Below are positions 1-12,700 of a stretch of 64,000 bases of DNA, piece after piece. Every line of letters starts with the position of its first letter. Position 1 is the first letter of the stretch. Position numbers and translations under genes: made by a program. The notes below the pieces were generated by a model, which did no database searches, had not been told where the DNA came from, and saw nothing but the letters and a program-made list of their open reading frames with translations. The stretch comes from Antitrichia curtipendula (lineage: Eukaryota; Streptophyta; Bryopsida; Hypnales; Leucodontaceae). Where the stretch lies: NCBI GenBank assembly GCA_951230915.1, contig OX579634.1, positions 19,618,725 through 19,682,724 on the forward strand. The letters are read 5' to 3'.

Positions 1-89
1 TTCAGAATTCCATGTCATAGATCTCCATTACCTAGCACTGTCTTGTTTAAATACATGCACCCATGACCTCCGTGAAATTTTAACTACTC

Positions 90-3000
90 TCACAGATGTT
101 TTCGTTTCAGAGAGGCAGCAGTTCTGGCATACCTGGTTAGTGAACATGCACCACTTGCATCTGCTTTCCTTGCGACGCAATACGTTGTGCCATTACAAAG
201 CACGCATGTGGCTTTTTTTTTTCCAGAATAGCAACTTCTATACCAAATGGGTAACCACCGTTCTGTCGTCAACGTCATAGCCAACTGCTTGCCCTGAGGA
301 CACAAAATAATGGAACCTGGTTGATGACGACAGTCACCAGGGACAGTTCGACCAAAAGAAACGTACTCCAACCCATGAAGGGATGCAGGCCTGCAGGGAT
401 CATGAAGGGAAGCACAAGTAAACTTCTTGCAACTGAGGCAAGGACTAGGAGACTTGAAGCAAAGAGTCATCCCATTTTCTTCTTGGCATAAAGACCTCGG
501 CCGAAGCACTACTTCATGGGATTTTCCTTAGCGTCCGCACATTGCTGCCGAATGATCATTGCTATGACCATGTTCACGATGTAAAACAACATGTTCCCAC
601 ACGCATGTTACATATGCGCTTCATTTTTGCAAAACAATAAAATTAACGTACGACTTTCAGGAAAAGCCATTTACGGTCACAAGAACTACGCAGGCTCCCA
701 GGTTCTCAACGTCTTGCAAATTCGACTGAAATCAACCTTCTTTCACGATAGGTAGAACACTTCTACAACAGCTGCGGCTCCGAAATCGTATATCTCTTTT
801 CATTCTTTCTGCTATTTGTGATCGCCATTTCATAATGACGCTACACTTCCAGTGCATAGTAATTTTCCACTTCATTACACTCTGCATTTTTCTTTGCAAG
901 CCTACAACGCTTTCTTTTGAAGAGGACTGAGAATATGAACAAATGATTAATGTTTGTGTACATTTGATGAATCATGAAACATTCATCTACGAGTACCTAC
1001 ACAATTTGTGCGACCAAATGACTCCTCTTCAACAAGTTGTCCTCGAAGAACTACAGGACAAATATCAGGAAAATGGTATGTCCATCCTATACAGACGACA
1101 AAGACATTTGAATACAATCTGACTACTTACATAGACCCACATATTTCTGTATGACATTGCAAAACATTGAATCATTAAAAAGCAACAGGGCTCACCCTAT
1201 GACTACCTGCATATTTCCACATAATTATAGACTCAAATCTTCAAAGAATTTACAAAACAATCAAGTTACATAAGCACTCACAACAGAAGGAAGCATGCAC
1301 CTGGCAGTGCACATAAAGTTAGGAATGCCCGCTGAGCCTTTGATTTATGCAAGAGGGTCAAACATGTGTTCATCTATAAGATCACTGAAGAGAATTTCCA
1401 ATATATCTTCAGGACATCCACCCCCGTCTGTGATATCATGCATCATAGAATGGAAATTTGCATTCCGTGGCTGTAGATGACAACTACAACAGCGTCAGAA
1501 TGTACAGTCGACAATCCCTTGTAGAAAACGCACCCCACATGAAGTCCGCATATTTTTGCATACGTTTGCATGTAAAACTTCTTGACATGGCTACTGTACA
1601 GCCTACGTTCACGTTAAAATCTAATTCACATGACATTACTACTAACACATGAAAGCATCAATGTCAACGCGAGTACTTACAGAAGTCAACGACATGCATG
1701 CTTTCTCCGCTACAGTGAACTGCATACTTAAGCAATTTCAGGAGCCCTATACACTTTTAAAAGCCCTCTCCACTACATGTTGTTTCAAATGCTCATAAAG
1801 ATCACAGTGGAGGTTCAAAAGCAAGAAAAAGAGTGCAATTCTTTACATAAACGTCTTTAATTTTGAAGGACTTCATCCCAAGGTCCACATTCGTGTCTGT
1901 ATTCTGTAGGAGCGTCTTCTCTGAAGATCGTGCATCACAGGCATCTGAGAACAAAGCACAGTGGCAGCCTCAGACTAACTGCATCTGCTTCTCTTCGATG
2001 TAAGCAGTCGTCTTGTTTGCAAGCCCACTGTTTGATTAGCTAGCGTGACCTACAAATTTTACATGGAAAAAATTCAAATCATTATCTTACAATTCCAACA
2101 ATGGCATAATATGAAAGGCTAATGAGTCCATAAGCACGGCTTTGCGCACCGATCCACGTGGAACATCAATGTGTATAGAAAACCTGTACATGTATATACA
2201 ATCTTATACATGGCAAAGTGAAGCTATCACCTGTCCTCGAAGAACACGAAACCCAGCTCTGCAATTCTTCCCCTTGAGGGAAAACAGAGTCTGCCGTTAT
2301 ATGGAAGGGCCGAAACTCCAAATGCCAGCTTACTAAGTGTCAGTTGAAGTATGAGTGTACTCTTACGCTTGCTGTCACGCCCACTACTTCGACCTTATCC
2401 TTGGGAGTTCTCTACATACCACCACTGTTCGACAGAAGGTCGCTTGCAATTCATTCGCAGTAGCATGCAAGGTCCCGTGCACTACTCATAAGATTCGAAT
2501 CACAATGCAGGAAGGAGTAGCTCCTCTTAAGCCACAGAAAATGATGCCTCTCACGTGTCCTTCCGAGCTCTTCATACTTTTTGCATGCACGAGGTTCACG
2601 ACCTTGCGTCTATGTACAGAGGAAAGGGGATTGAACATTACAAATTTGTCTAAGTTCGCACGTGCTGTCATACAGAGATACAAAGAACGACTCCAAGGGA
2701 GTCCATTTCAAAGTGCACAAAAAGACACCACGGAGCATCCACTGCCATTTTGCCCCTCAATGATGGAGGACCATAAGCTTGGTGCCGCTTCATCGTGCAT
2801 GCTAACGAGGCACACATGACATTCAATTCAGAATGAGGATAAAAGACCTCCCTTCAGTATTGGTAGTATAAACTCAAATAAATACTAACAACTGCAAACT
2901 TTACTTCAAGCACTTATCTTACGGGTCTAACATTCATTGCTGGAAGCCTGATCGAACGTCCATCTACAAAGCCCATCCACTGACGTCCACTATCAAAAGC

Positions 3001-3179
3001 TCGCACACCTTTTTCTCTGCAACTGCACCGATATGGACCGTGAGTTACATTCAATAATAATGGGAGGACGGTAACATAGGCATTCCAAGAATACCAAGCA
3101 ATTCTATTTCCAGGAGTACGATGATCAGCACCTTGTACTCCCCACTTCCTAGGCTTCGGCAAAGTTCCTTGACATCGCC
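90..3179 (-). CDS. Candidate cysteine-rich multi-exon gene of unknown function (exons only partly resolved)
   Basis: Not recognised. Several minus-strand blocks look coding and are flanked by plausible splice sites. One is 3179-2923, with acceptor TGTAG and donor GTAAGA; it encodes a block with HRTPGNR, a WYSWNAY motif and a CSC pair. Another is 1944-1847, with acceptor TTCTCAG and donor GTAAAG. The third is about 528-90, ending in TAA. The last block is very rich in cysteine (about 13 in 140 residues, including CLSC and CVLC pairs), suggesting zinc-binding clusters. The gene lies downstream of TNP2 on the same strand and inside the same element, so it may be an accessory or captured gene. 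I could not join all exons in phase, and blocks near 2,690-2,830 remain ambiguous. It could be a decayed pseudogene. The cysteine pattern distantly recalls clusters that accompany KDZ transposases, but I cannot confirm this. Confidence 0.32.
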
Positions 3180-3830
3180 CTACAGAAACAACAATCGTGG
3201 TTGCTGAGTTGCGAGAGCGGCGCATACGCAGAGGCCGTCGTATCCGTGAACGTACTTCCTCCTTCCAATCTGTCTTACAAACGGTGATACAGACTTTGAC
3301 GCTCTATCAGTCAAAAATTCTGTAATTACAATTCTTGTACGAAGATTCAATATTAGCCAGAGTTTCGTGATTTCAAAAACTACCAATTCCATTTTCCTTT
3401 TTGCAGAAAACAAAAACCAGAAGTGGCCAAACAAAATATTGGCAGAATCGATTCCACATACAACCGTTGTACATCAAGTAACACATAAAAATGGAAAATG
3501 AAAACTCCCACAGAAGCTAATAAGCATGAAGTACAGCTGTTGAACACAAGTTAAATATACAATTGACAGTGCTAGAAGACATTGACATTTTCGATACCTC
3601 TTCATTGCTGGCAAGTTCAGCCACCGAGACACGCCTTGGCCCCTTCTACCGCAATCTCTACAGTAGGAAGGGAACTCCCGAATTCAATTAACCTCACAAT
3701 TGTCCACATTGGCATCTCTACTAACGTTCGCTTTTCTTCCCATGCACAGACAGGTTAATATTGTTCTTCCGGGGTTTTAAAAGGAATTCTACCTTTTCAC
3801 CTTCGTCCGAATGATTTCGAATTCCACATT

Positions 3831-6800
3831 TCAGTCATCTTCTTCGGAGGATTCGCCAACATCTCGGTCAAACACAGCAGTCGGCTCTTGAATTCCCTCT
3901 CCTAGAACTTCATTCATTCCGATGTCTCTACCTGTACGAATGGGGACTGCATTGCCCTCGTTAATTATGGCTGCACCTCTAAGTCCCTCAAAATCCGCAT
4001 TCTCTCCCATTCTGAACATCTCAGCTTCTTCTTCTTCATCCTTTCCACTGTGTACTCTGCGCCCCCTAACCTCAGTTCGCATGACTACTTTCCAACCGAG
4101 TTCGTCCTCAGCATCCGAGAAAAAAACCTGGTCACAGTTGATTGGGAAAGCGAAGGATTCATATCCAAATGGTACTAGTGAGTTGAAATTGGCCATAGTA
4201 AATCCCCATTCATCTCTTTTTATAGTTGCATTCCTCCCCCTGTAGTTAGCTTTCACCCATTCACAAACAAACACCACGACGCATTGCTGTCTGTAGTTAA
4301 GCTCCACAATCTCCAAAATCTGGCCAATGTACTCCAAGGTCGCATCGACGAGGTTTTGATCTTGTCTGCCTGACCGACATGCTCTACGAAAAATTGCTGC
4401 TACTCCAGAGTCACAGGTGGTCAGGCTCCCCTCAGCACTTTTCACTCGGTAGTGGTACCCATATGCAAACATACTTTTGAACCTTGTAGCTCGTAAACAT
4501 GGTGGTTTTGATGAGATCTCCACATCTTCTGGAACAAGATTCCCTCTATCCTTAGCATCTTGTACCTCTTTCTGTAGCCATTGAGGAAAAGATGGTAATT
4601 CCTCCAATCCAATAGGATAGGCAGGCCCTATCCTCCCGTTTCTCCATGGATATCTACTTCGAAATTCAGCTCTTGCTGACGTCCTTTCTTGACAAAGTTC
4701 TTGATACCTCCTGCAACACAGTCACCAATGCCATGCAGTACATGTCAGAGCTTCACATTCAAACTCCAATATAAAAGAATGACAATCCACACTCTGATCA
4801 TAGAAGAGATTGCTCCCTTCTCCAAAATTGTAATGCTTATTTTTTATCGTTCCCTTCATGTTAAAAAGTGTCTCCTTCGCACTTTAGAACAAGCAAAATT
4901 ACTATTTCAGTAGTGGTATACTAAGAACGACTTAAATGATTATAGTTCAATTGCTACCATGCCCATAGCAATATGTCCAATGACCCTTTCCAAAATGAAA
5001 ATGCAGATGCCTCACTCTCGGTATGGTTCCAAGTGCATAGCATTGTCCAACACGAATTGGTGCATTGCATCCCTCATTTCCTCAGATAATATTCTCAACT
5101 TCCCCTTCCCCTCCAATATTTCGTCTACCATTGTTGGCTCTTCCTTGTCATCCCAGACTCTGCGTGAAGTAATATTATACTCTGACATGTACTCAGTTAC
5201 AAATCCCAATGCCTCCTCCACTTGGTAACCTTGTGCAATGCTCCCTTCCGGTTTTGCTAAGTTCTTTACAAATCCTTTTAAACTTTTGAAGTATTGTTCG
5301 TAAGGGTACATCCACCTTGTATGGACGGGGCCACACAGAAATAGCTCTTCGACTGAATGGTTAGGAAGATGTGACATTATATCAAAAAAAGAAGGTGGCA
5401 TTTCTTTCTCTAACAAGCACATAGTTTCTGCACACTCTGCCTTTAATGTCTCTTTATCCTCACCATTCACTGTCTTGGCGCAAAGTTTTCTAAAGACTCT
5501 ACTCAAGCGAATCACAACCCCTGCAAAAGCCTTATTCGAAATTCTTCGATAACACAGAGGCAAAATCTGCTGCATAAGAACATGGAAGTCATGCGATTTG
5601 AGGCTGCTCAGTTTTCCTTTGCTGATTTTGTTATGCAAAGCACTGGCATAATTTGTTGGAGTCCTCAAGTTCTTCAGAACCTGCAATACCTTCTCCTTAT
5701 CCTCTACTGATAGAACATATGTTGCATCCGGCATGTGGAATCTATCATGGTTACGACCAAGGGGTTGCAAATGCAGATGTGGTCGAATGTTGCGTGCTTG
5801 CATGTCGGCTCTCACTGCAGGAGAATCTTTCTCACCAAATGATGTTCTCACTATATTCTCACATATGTTTTTCTCACAGTGCATCACATCGAGACCGTGA
5901 CGCACAAGATGGTCCTGTAATGAAAAGAATAACACCAATTTCTGAGTCAGTTCTTGCATCGTGAAAAACAAAGCTACTTGAAACTCTCAACAGCATCATA
6001 CTGCACAGATGTCAATCACCTTTGAACAATAACCAAATACATTTTTTTGACCCATGTGTCCACTTGTCAACACTTGCTTAAGTCCACAATTCATGATGAA
6101 GTAGACTTAATTGCCCATGCATTTCTTCGCCTGGCAACACTGGTGGTTACTATACAGCTTTGGGACACTACAGCATGTAGTAAACCTTGACATTGACACC
6201 CTGTGGACCTCCTATACAATGAATTAAAAAGAATAAACTGTATTGGTAGAAGTATCAAACACATCCTCGGGAAAAAAATTTGCTACACTGGAATTGTGTT
6301 TTCACCATTTTCAAAAAATTAATATGTGAAATTCACTTAAGCTTCCACAAAAAATCAGCTATTTTTCCAATAAATTACTTTTCTTACTTTACAATCCACG
6401 ATTAATATAGAATTTGTAAACTGCACAATATATACTGAGAAATGTCTCCTCTGCAGAATATTCCCTTCCCATCACAATATCGGTCTGTATGTCAGTAAAG
6501 GGTTTTCCTTCAGCTACATTTATTACATAACATTTTAACCACAAGAACTGAACCTCCACATATAAGCGTTCCTTGCAAAGAAGTATACTTCATTCCCATT
6601 TTACTACACTCAACAATTCCGTGGTCCTAACATTAAGTTAAATTCCTTGACCGCCACGGACAAAACAGCTTCTACTCTTCAACAAATGACAAGCTGCGCA
6701 GTTCATCTTATTGTGGAAATGTACGAGCACTTCATGATCGAAGTCCATGGACTTCGATCGTAAGTACAGTGTGACACATGTGATTGCCTCCCATAACCAG

Positions 6801-9774
6801 AAAATGCACTATTGCTGGTTCTTGATCCCTATATTACAAACTGTACTCATATTGAAGCTAAGCCTGACGGTGTGCCTCTCTGAATTCAAAGTGTAGTATA
6901 AAGTCATTGTACATGGCCCTTTGATGAAGTGGAATACTTATGGACATTTCAGTAGACCTTTAGTTGGTAAGCCGTAGAAGTTTTTTCAATCTCCAGCAAT
7001 CTTAAAGATGGACCAAAAAAATACAATCCATGCTTGCATGGACCTTCGTTCTGGTCACCTTATCAGTTTCATTGTAACTGGGAGAAATGGTCCTCCATCT
7101 ACAGGCACTGCTTTCAAAGTAGAACACATCATTATCATTATAACATATTGACCTATTCAATTCTTCCGTCAAAAAATTGACGTATATTACTTGGGCATCC
7201 TCTCTAGATCAACTTCTTAGCAATAACATGCTACACAGTTTCTATCATTCTCTTAAGCAAAAAAGCATCCCTCTTTCTAGTTCCTGGAATTCTTTCACAT
7301 GGGCACTGTAACACATCTCCTTGCTTCTCAGAACCATCTACCTCATGATTAGTGGTTCGCCGACCCTGGGTGAAAAACTCTACTAGTAAAGAAGGATAAC
7401 TTGATGGTACACATTCCCTACTTAGGTGTGAAGTCCAGATTCCTTTTCAAACCCATACGAGATTAGAAAACACCTTCTACTGACATGGCCAACCTTTTTG
7501 CAGGCACTAAACTATTGTAAAACTAACTAACTAACTACAGACAAATGGCATGACCTGCCATACGTAGAGACATATGATCCCTTCTCAAACCTTCTTCTTA
7601 CAATGCATAAAGGATACAACCATTCACTTATCCTTCATTTGCTGACTTTATCTGTCACAACAGTTCATGGAAGTGACATTATAATAAATAAATCGAAGAA
7701 GACCAAAATAATTGTGTGACAACACTCCTTTCCCAACATTTATGCATTTTACAGACGGAAAGGATAGAAATACTTACCTTCCAATATGGAAGGTCATACA
7801 ATGCAATCTTGCGTTTCACGCCATGACGTTTCACAGGGTCCTCCTCAGAATTTTCGATTCCACCTTCATTTAAATAATCCTCTCTTTCAGTCGCCCATTG
7901 TAGAACCTCTTCCCCAGATGGCCTTTCAGGAGGCATGTCCCACTCCTCATGATTATTAAATGCACCTCTAGCCGTCCGAAATGGATGATGAGCAGCCAAG
8001 TATCGCCTCCCTCCAAGGTAGATCATTTTCCTGAGAAGTGGCGAATGCTTTGCACATGTTTCAGGGCCACGTAGGGGACACCCTTTGTAACCATGAACTT
8101 GTTGCCCTGATAAAAGTCCATAAGCAGGGAAATCATTCACCGTCCATATTAATATGGCTCTCAATGTAAACCTTCTCTCCCCTTCCGGTTTTGACATATT
8201 TATTGCTGGAACACCGCTCCAAAGCTTCAATAGATCCCGAATAAGAGGACGCAAAAACACATCAACATTTTCAGCTACTGTTGCTTTTGGACCAGGAATT
8301 AGCACAGCTAGGGATATGAAAAAAAATTTAGTCAGAAGCCACGGGGGAAGGTTATAAACTGTAATGAGGAAGACCCACGTCGAGTGCTTGATGGCATTAT
8401 TCTTAAACGGAATAATGCCATCTCCAACCAGTCCAAGACGAAGATTTGTCTTCACTTCCGCAAAGTTGGGATAATTGCGATCTATATTCTTTCAATGCAA
8501 ACTGTCTGAGACGGACCTCATCATTTGGCCTCCAGATCTATGACTATCATACCAGGTCATGTGCTTTGCTACTTCTGGGCACTTAAACATTCGCAACAAA
8601 TGTTCAATGACATCAAAATAACGGACTATTCGCTGAGAAACTGTATTAGATCCCGGTATATAACGACCCTGTCTGCATGCAGGGCACTCTATCAAGTCCT
8701 CATTTTCCCCCTCGTATAAGACATGGCCATCTGGAGAACAATGAACTTGGCGATGTTGAAGGCCCAATCTCATTAACATTGTCTTTACCTCATAAGATGT
8801 TCTGGGGAAGCAATTCGAGGTAGGCAAAAGATCTCCAGCTATCCACGTCAACAACGCATCCATGAATGTCTGCGGCACTGAGTACAGACTGCACAAGGAA
8901 TAGAATACTATGCCACACTGAAGACGGTTAAGAGTGCTTCCTTCAAAGACTGGTTGTGTCGATTCCCGTACCAAGTACTCAAAGTTCTCTTCATTCCTAA
9001 TCTCGTCATAGTTCTCTTCATCTCCACAGTCGTGAGCCTCGACGTTGTTGATATCAGCAGGTGCTTGGCCACTATTACCAACGAAGTCATTGTGAATTTC
9101 ATCGACACGACCGAAGGCATCTCGGGCTATATTTTCCACGTCAACCGCAGTCCTCCTTGGCCACGTGAATGCATCATGGCTGCCGTCACATCGTTCTTGA
9201 CGATAGCGCTCTCCCCGTCGATGTGGATGTCGACCAGGACCTCTTACATTTCGGCCATCAACAGTCTGCGCAGCACCATTGCATATTCAAGACGGAGTAA
9301 GAAGTTCACAAAGTCATGGCACTCGGACAACAAATCAATTGCTGAAGCCATGTACGTTTTCACATTTAAGCACGGCATTCATATAATATCTTCATATGAC
9401 ATTACATAATTACATAAGACTTAAAAGAAATGCAATCTCGGAATGAGGAATATGAATCTCCGCAACTAAAAAGTAATTTACATGTGGCTAACAAAAACAA
9501 GCAAGAAAGTTGGGCAGTCGGAAACTATAACTTACCATAACTGGGTATATTAAGTACGGATCTCTTCCATGCCTACTATGGTGTTTGGCCACCACTTCTA
9601 CTTTCTTCACTCGTCCACCTCTACAGCGCGTGCACGCGCAGGGATATTCAACCCAACCCAACCTATTTGCTATTGACTGCTCTATATGGTAGGCTGCACA
9701 CAATCTTCGCCGCATTTTGGTTGCTTCGTATTCCCAAGAACTCTCTGCTATTCTCTTCAACAGACTGTACACCA
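3831..9774 (-). pseudogene. TNP2: TNP2-type CACTA transposase, four exons, one in-frame stop
   Basis: This is the catalytic transposase of CACTA elements, which cuts and rejoins the element at its terminal repeats. Four exons join in phase: about 9774-9536, 9265-7778, 5914-5016 and 4710-3831. Donors are GTAAGT, GTAAGTA and GTGAGG; acceptors are CGCAG, TTACAG and TTGCAG. Order along the protein: a transposase-associated Cys motif (CACTRCRGG, then HSRHGRDP); the TNP2 core with LLPTSNCFP, SYEVK, CPACRQGRY and MTWYDSH, the acidic GLVGDG and VNDFPAYG, then DLPYWK joined across intron 2 to LDVMHCEKN; DUF4218 (SHDFHVLMQQILP, PPSFFDIMSHLP, GPVHTRWMYPYEQY); DUF4216 (DQVFFSDAEDELGWKVV). Total length is about 1,168 residues, normal for the family. 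The one lesion is TGA at 8494-8492, where relatives have tryptophan (DSLH, stop, KNIDRNYPNF in the same frame). The first exon boundary is uncertain. TNP2 identity is certain; activity is doubtful. Confidence 0.9.
5915..7777 (-). other. Large intron 2 of the TNP2 gene
   Basis: A canonical intron of 1,863 bp (donor GTAAGTA at 7777, acceptor TTACAG ending at 5915), phase 0, splitting the conserved transposase between DLPYWK and DHLVRHGLDVMH. It contains no recognisable coding sequence. It does contain a perfect 24-bp palindrome at 6736-6759 centred on CCATGG. It is far longer than introns 1 (about 270 bp) and 3 (305 bp). Confidence 0.8.
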
Positions 9775-12700
9775 CTGTCTTTCATGACAAGGACTTCTAG
9801 GGGACGTCCTGTTTCTGTGCACCTGCGACATACAAACAATTCTTCATCGTCAGCAACCTCCGTGTACCCCGAGTCATGATCATTTGTCATCAACAACTGG
9901 TTGCATCTACCTAACGGAGAAAACAAATGAAGCTGTATGCATGAACATGTCCAAGGACAACCATGTAGGGGCACATCCTATTCTGCATCTCCATGTGGCA
10001 CTTCCAAAAATTATTTACAATTGGAAGGACAAGATATTCCGGCCTAAGGCAGATTTCCCAAACAAGAATGTAGAAATTTCACTCATGGGCTGCTGCCTCA
10101 CTAATTCAATAAGCGAATATTTCCCTTCTTCCACTCAAGAATCGAAAGGTAGCCTACTTACAACAAAATTTGTGAGTAATTTCATTCATTGCAAGCTATA
10201 GATTTGAATACGGCAGTTCTAAAGTTTGTTCAATTAATATGCTTCGTAAGCTCAATTGATTTACAGGGGACTCGTGTTCTTATGGTCTTTTCTGCAGTGT
10301 CTAAATTAACCATAACTTCACATCAAAGTGCAAGAACCATGGCTGTCAATGGAACTCGGATATCAAGATATCCTTATAAATCAAACTTTAGCATTCTATA
10401 ATTCACATATTTCTTTGCTTCAGGAATGACCAATCCCAGGAAATGATGAGGATGTTATCGAAATCATACAGTTTGACCCCTGTATGTACAAGAAGATTTA
10501 GAATAAATTGGCTTCAAATTGCAATTCACATTTCCACCCACCACAGTCCTTCAAACGGAAGGGGTTAAATAGCCTCGCCATCTCTCAAACAGGATCAAAG
10601 TTATTTAGTTTGATGAAATAATTTAAATTTATTTAGGTGGAATTAAAATTTTGAATAAAGGACTTATGCTCAGACAAAGAAGAAGGAACTGCAGTACCTC
10701 ATTCCCTGCAATGAGTAACTCATCGGTAGGATTCATTCCGACAACTAGACCAGAAATGGGTTTGATGAGAATATCGGGAAACTTAACCGGAAACTTTTTA
10801 ACCTTGTCAGCTTCTTCCTCCACTCTTCATAAATTCTGGTACATAGCTATGATAGAAGGCAATATTGTTGATAGATCCTAGACTTCATGAGAGTGTATGT
10901 TCAGCTCATCACCCTTGTTCGCTAAAGTCAAGCAGTCTGCATGTTTAGTGTCAACGCAGTAGATCAACCAATGTGAAATTCATAGAAGACTCCAAGACCC
11001 AGTACAGACCTCGCATTACAATAATATACTGAACAATGAAATTGACAATAATATTTTGCAACACCACTGCAGCGACGTGGATGGACTGGATATATAGCTG
11101 CATCTCGCTCACGATATACAAGAATGTGAATTCCAAATCAAGTGTAGGAAATAAAATCGTGTCATTCAAAGCATTTCAATTCAGGTGGGTAAATTGGCTT
11201 ACCTCTGTTACATCATAGAGAATCCATGACATGTGCAACTCTGGAACTTCTGCTGTGTCCGATTTCCTCACATGATCACACCCACCGTAGAGTGAAATGT
11301 TCAATTCTGAATTCGTTAATTTACACCACTCATTTTCAAGTGACGTGGATGATGCAATCACTTTGAAGCAAACTCCGATAGCCTGCCGAAGCAAAGAGAA
11401 GTGCAGAAATCAAAAGTCTGGGCAAGGCATTTTATAAGGATGATGAAAAAAGAAGAGTAAAATTCGGTAAAGGATTTTGTCATTTGAAAGTACATTATTG
11501 TTGGAATTTACTTAGAATGGCCTACAAAAGCAAGTGATATCTGTTATATAACGTTTTATCATATTCGTAGAAGAGAAACAGGACATGCTGACTGTACGAA
11601 GGTCCATAGTTTTTCCAGTCCTCTGTGCTTTTCCATGCTCAGTACTTCCGAAGCATAGTACTCAATTCCTAGGGTCCATTGACTGTGTCTTTTGAATGGA
11701 ATCGGCATTCCCAAATTCTTAGGAGAGGTAGGGGAGCGCAAAGAACAAGAATGTGATGTTTACTTTCTAACCCGTAGCCTGGCTTTTTATTTTGTCTTCT
11801 GTGCTTCACTACCACCAAACAATTTTTGAGAAACTTCCTTGAACGGACTTAATTTAAAAAATCAACGTTGCTTCAGAAACTGAGGAGCTGCACTTCCAGA
11901 AAAAGGGGATACAATCAGTGTTCCTTGTTCATTTAATTTCTGAAAGTAAAGCAGGTACTACATGCTACTTTTTCAATTGCATTGTTTGCATACCCTATGT
12001 AAAATTACTCGAATGCCATTCTATCATTTTAGAACCGAAGGGAATGGCATTCAGAAGCCGACACGACCGATGACGAATTAAATCGTAAAACATTGACAGG
12101 ATTACTTACTTCATTTTCACAATGTTTTAGCAGAAGTATGAAATCATGTATAAAGAAGATGACTGTGCTTATGAAGGTTTTTCCAGTAATCTCACTTTCT
12201 ATGGCAAAACATTTTGCCATAAAGACTTACAAGCACTCTGGCAGCGGACGGATCTCAGGATAACTTTGTTGCAACTCACCTGGAAATCAAGATGGTATAG
12301 AAGATAGACTTCACGATTGTTTTCCCGTCGTATGCTGCAGGGTACACTCCTCAGTTCGCAATGGCCCTAGCAGTGAAATTGGAAGACCTTTGTTTCCCAG
12401 AATTGTGTCTCTGCACACACGGACAATTGCACACACTATTTTGATTGCTATTCCTTTTCCAAAAAAAAAATGCATGCTTGTATTGTACCGCCATTAGAGG
12501 ACTTCAGATCTGCCCTGAGCACTGCCGTTCCGCCTTCCCAAAAGAACTAAAAAGCCCATTTTTCCTATAGGTGACAGTGCTAGCGTATGGAAAGCCCATA
12601 CATAACTTTGTTCATGAATTAGTAATCAATTCATGCAAAAGATTGCGATTGCACTAAAGAAGTCACATTCAGAGATTCAGTGTCCACTGCATCATGAATA

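Noticed and set aside
1771..1783. CACTACATGTTG as left CACTA terminus
   Set aside because: Only the first six bases match the right terminus, and no subterminal GTGACCAAATCAACA-type motifs follow.
2355..2819. 154-residue plus-strand open frame
   Set aside because: Low-complexity mixture with no domain, lying opposite a region where minus-strand exon-like blocks are also open; a real gene cannot be supported.
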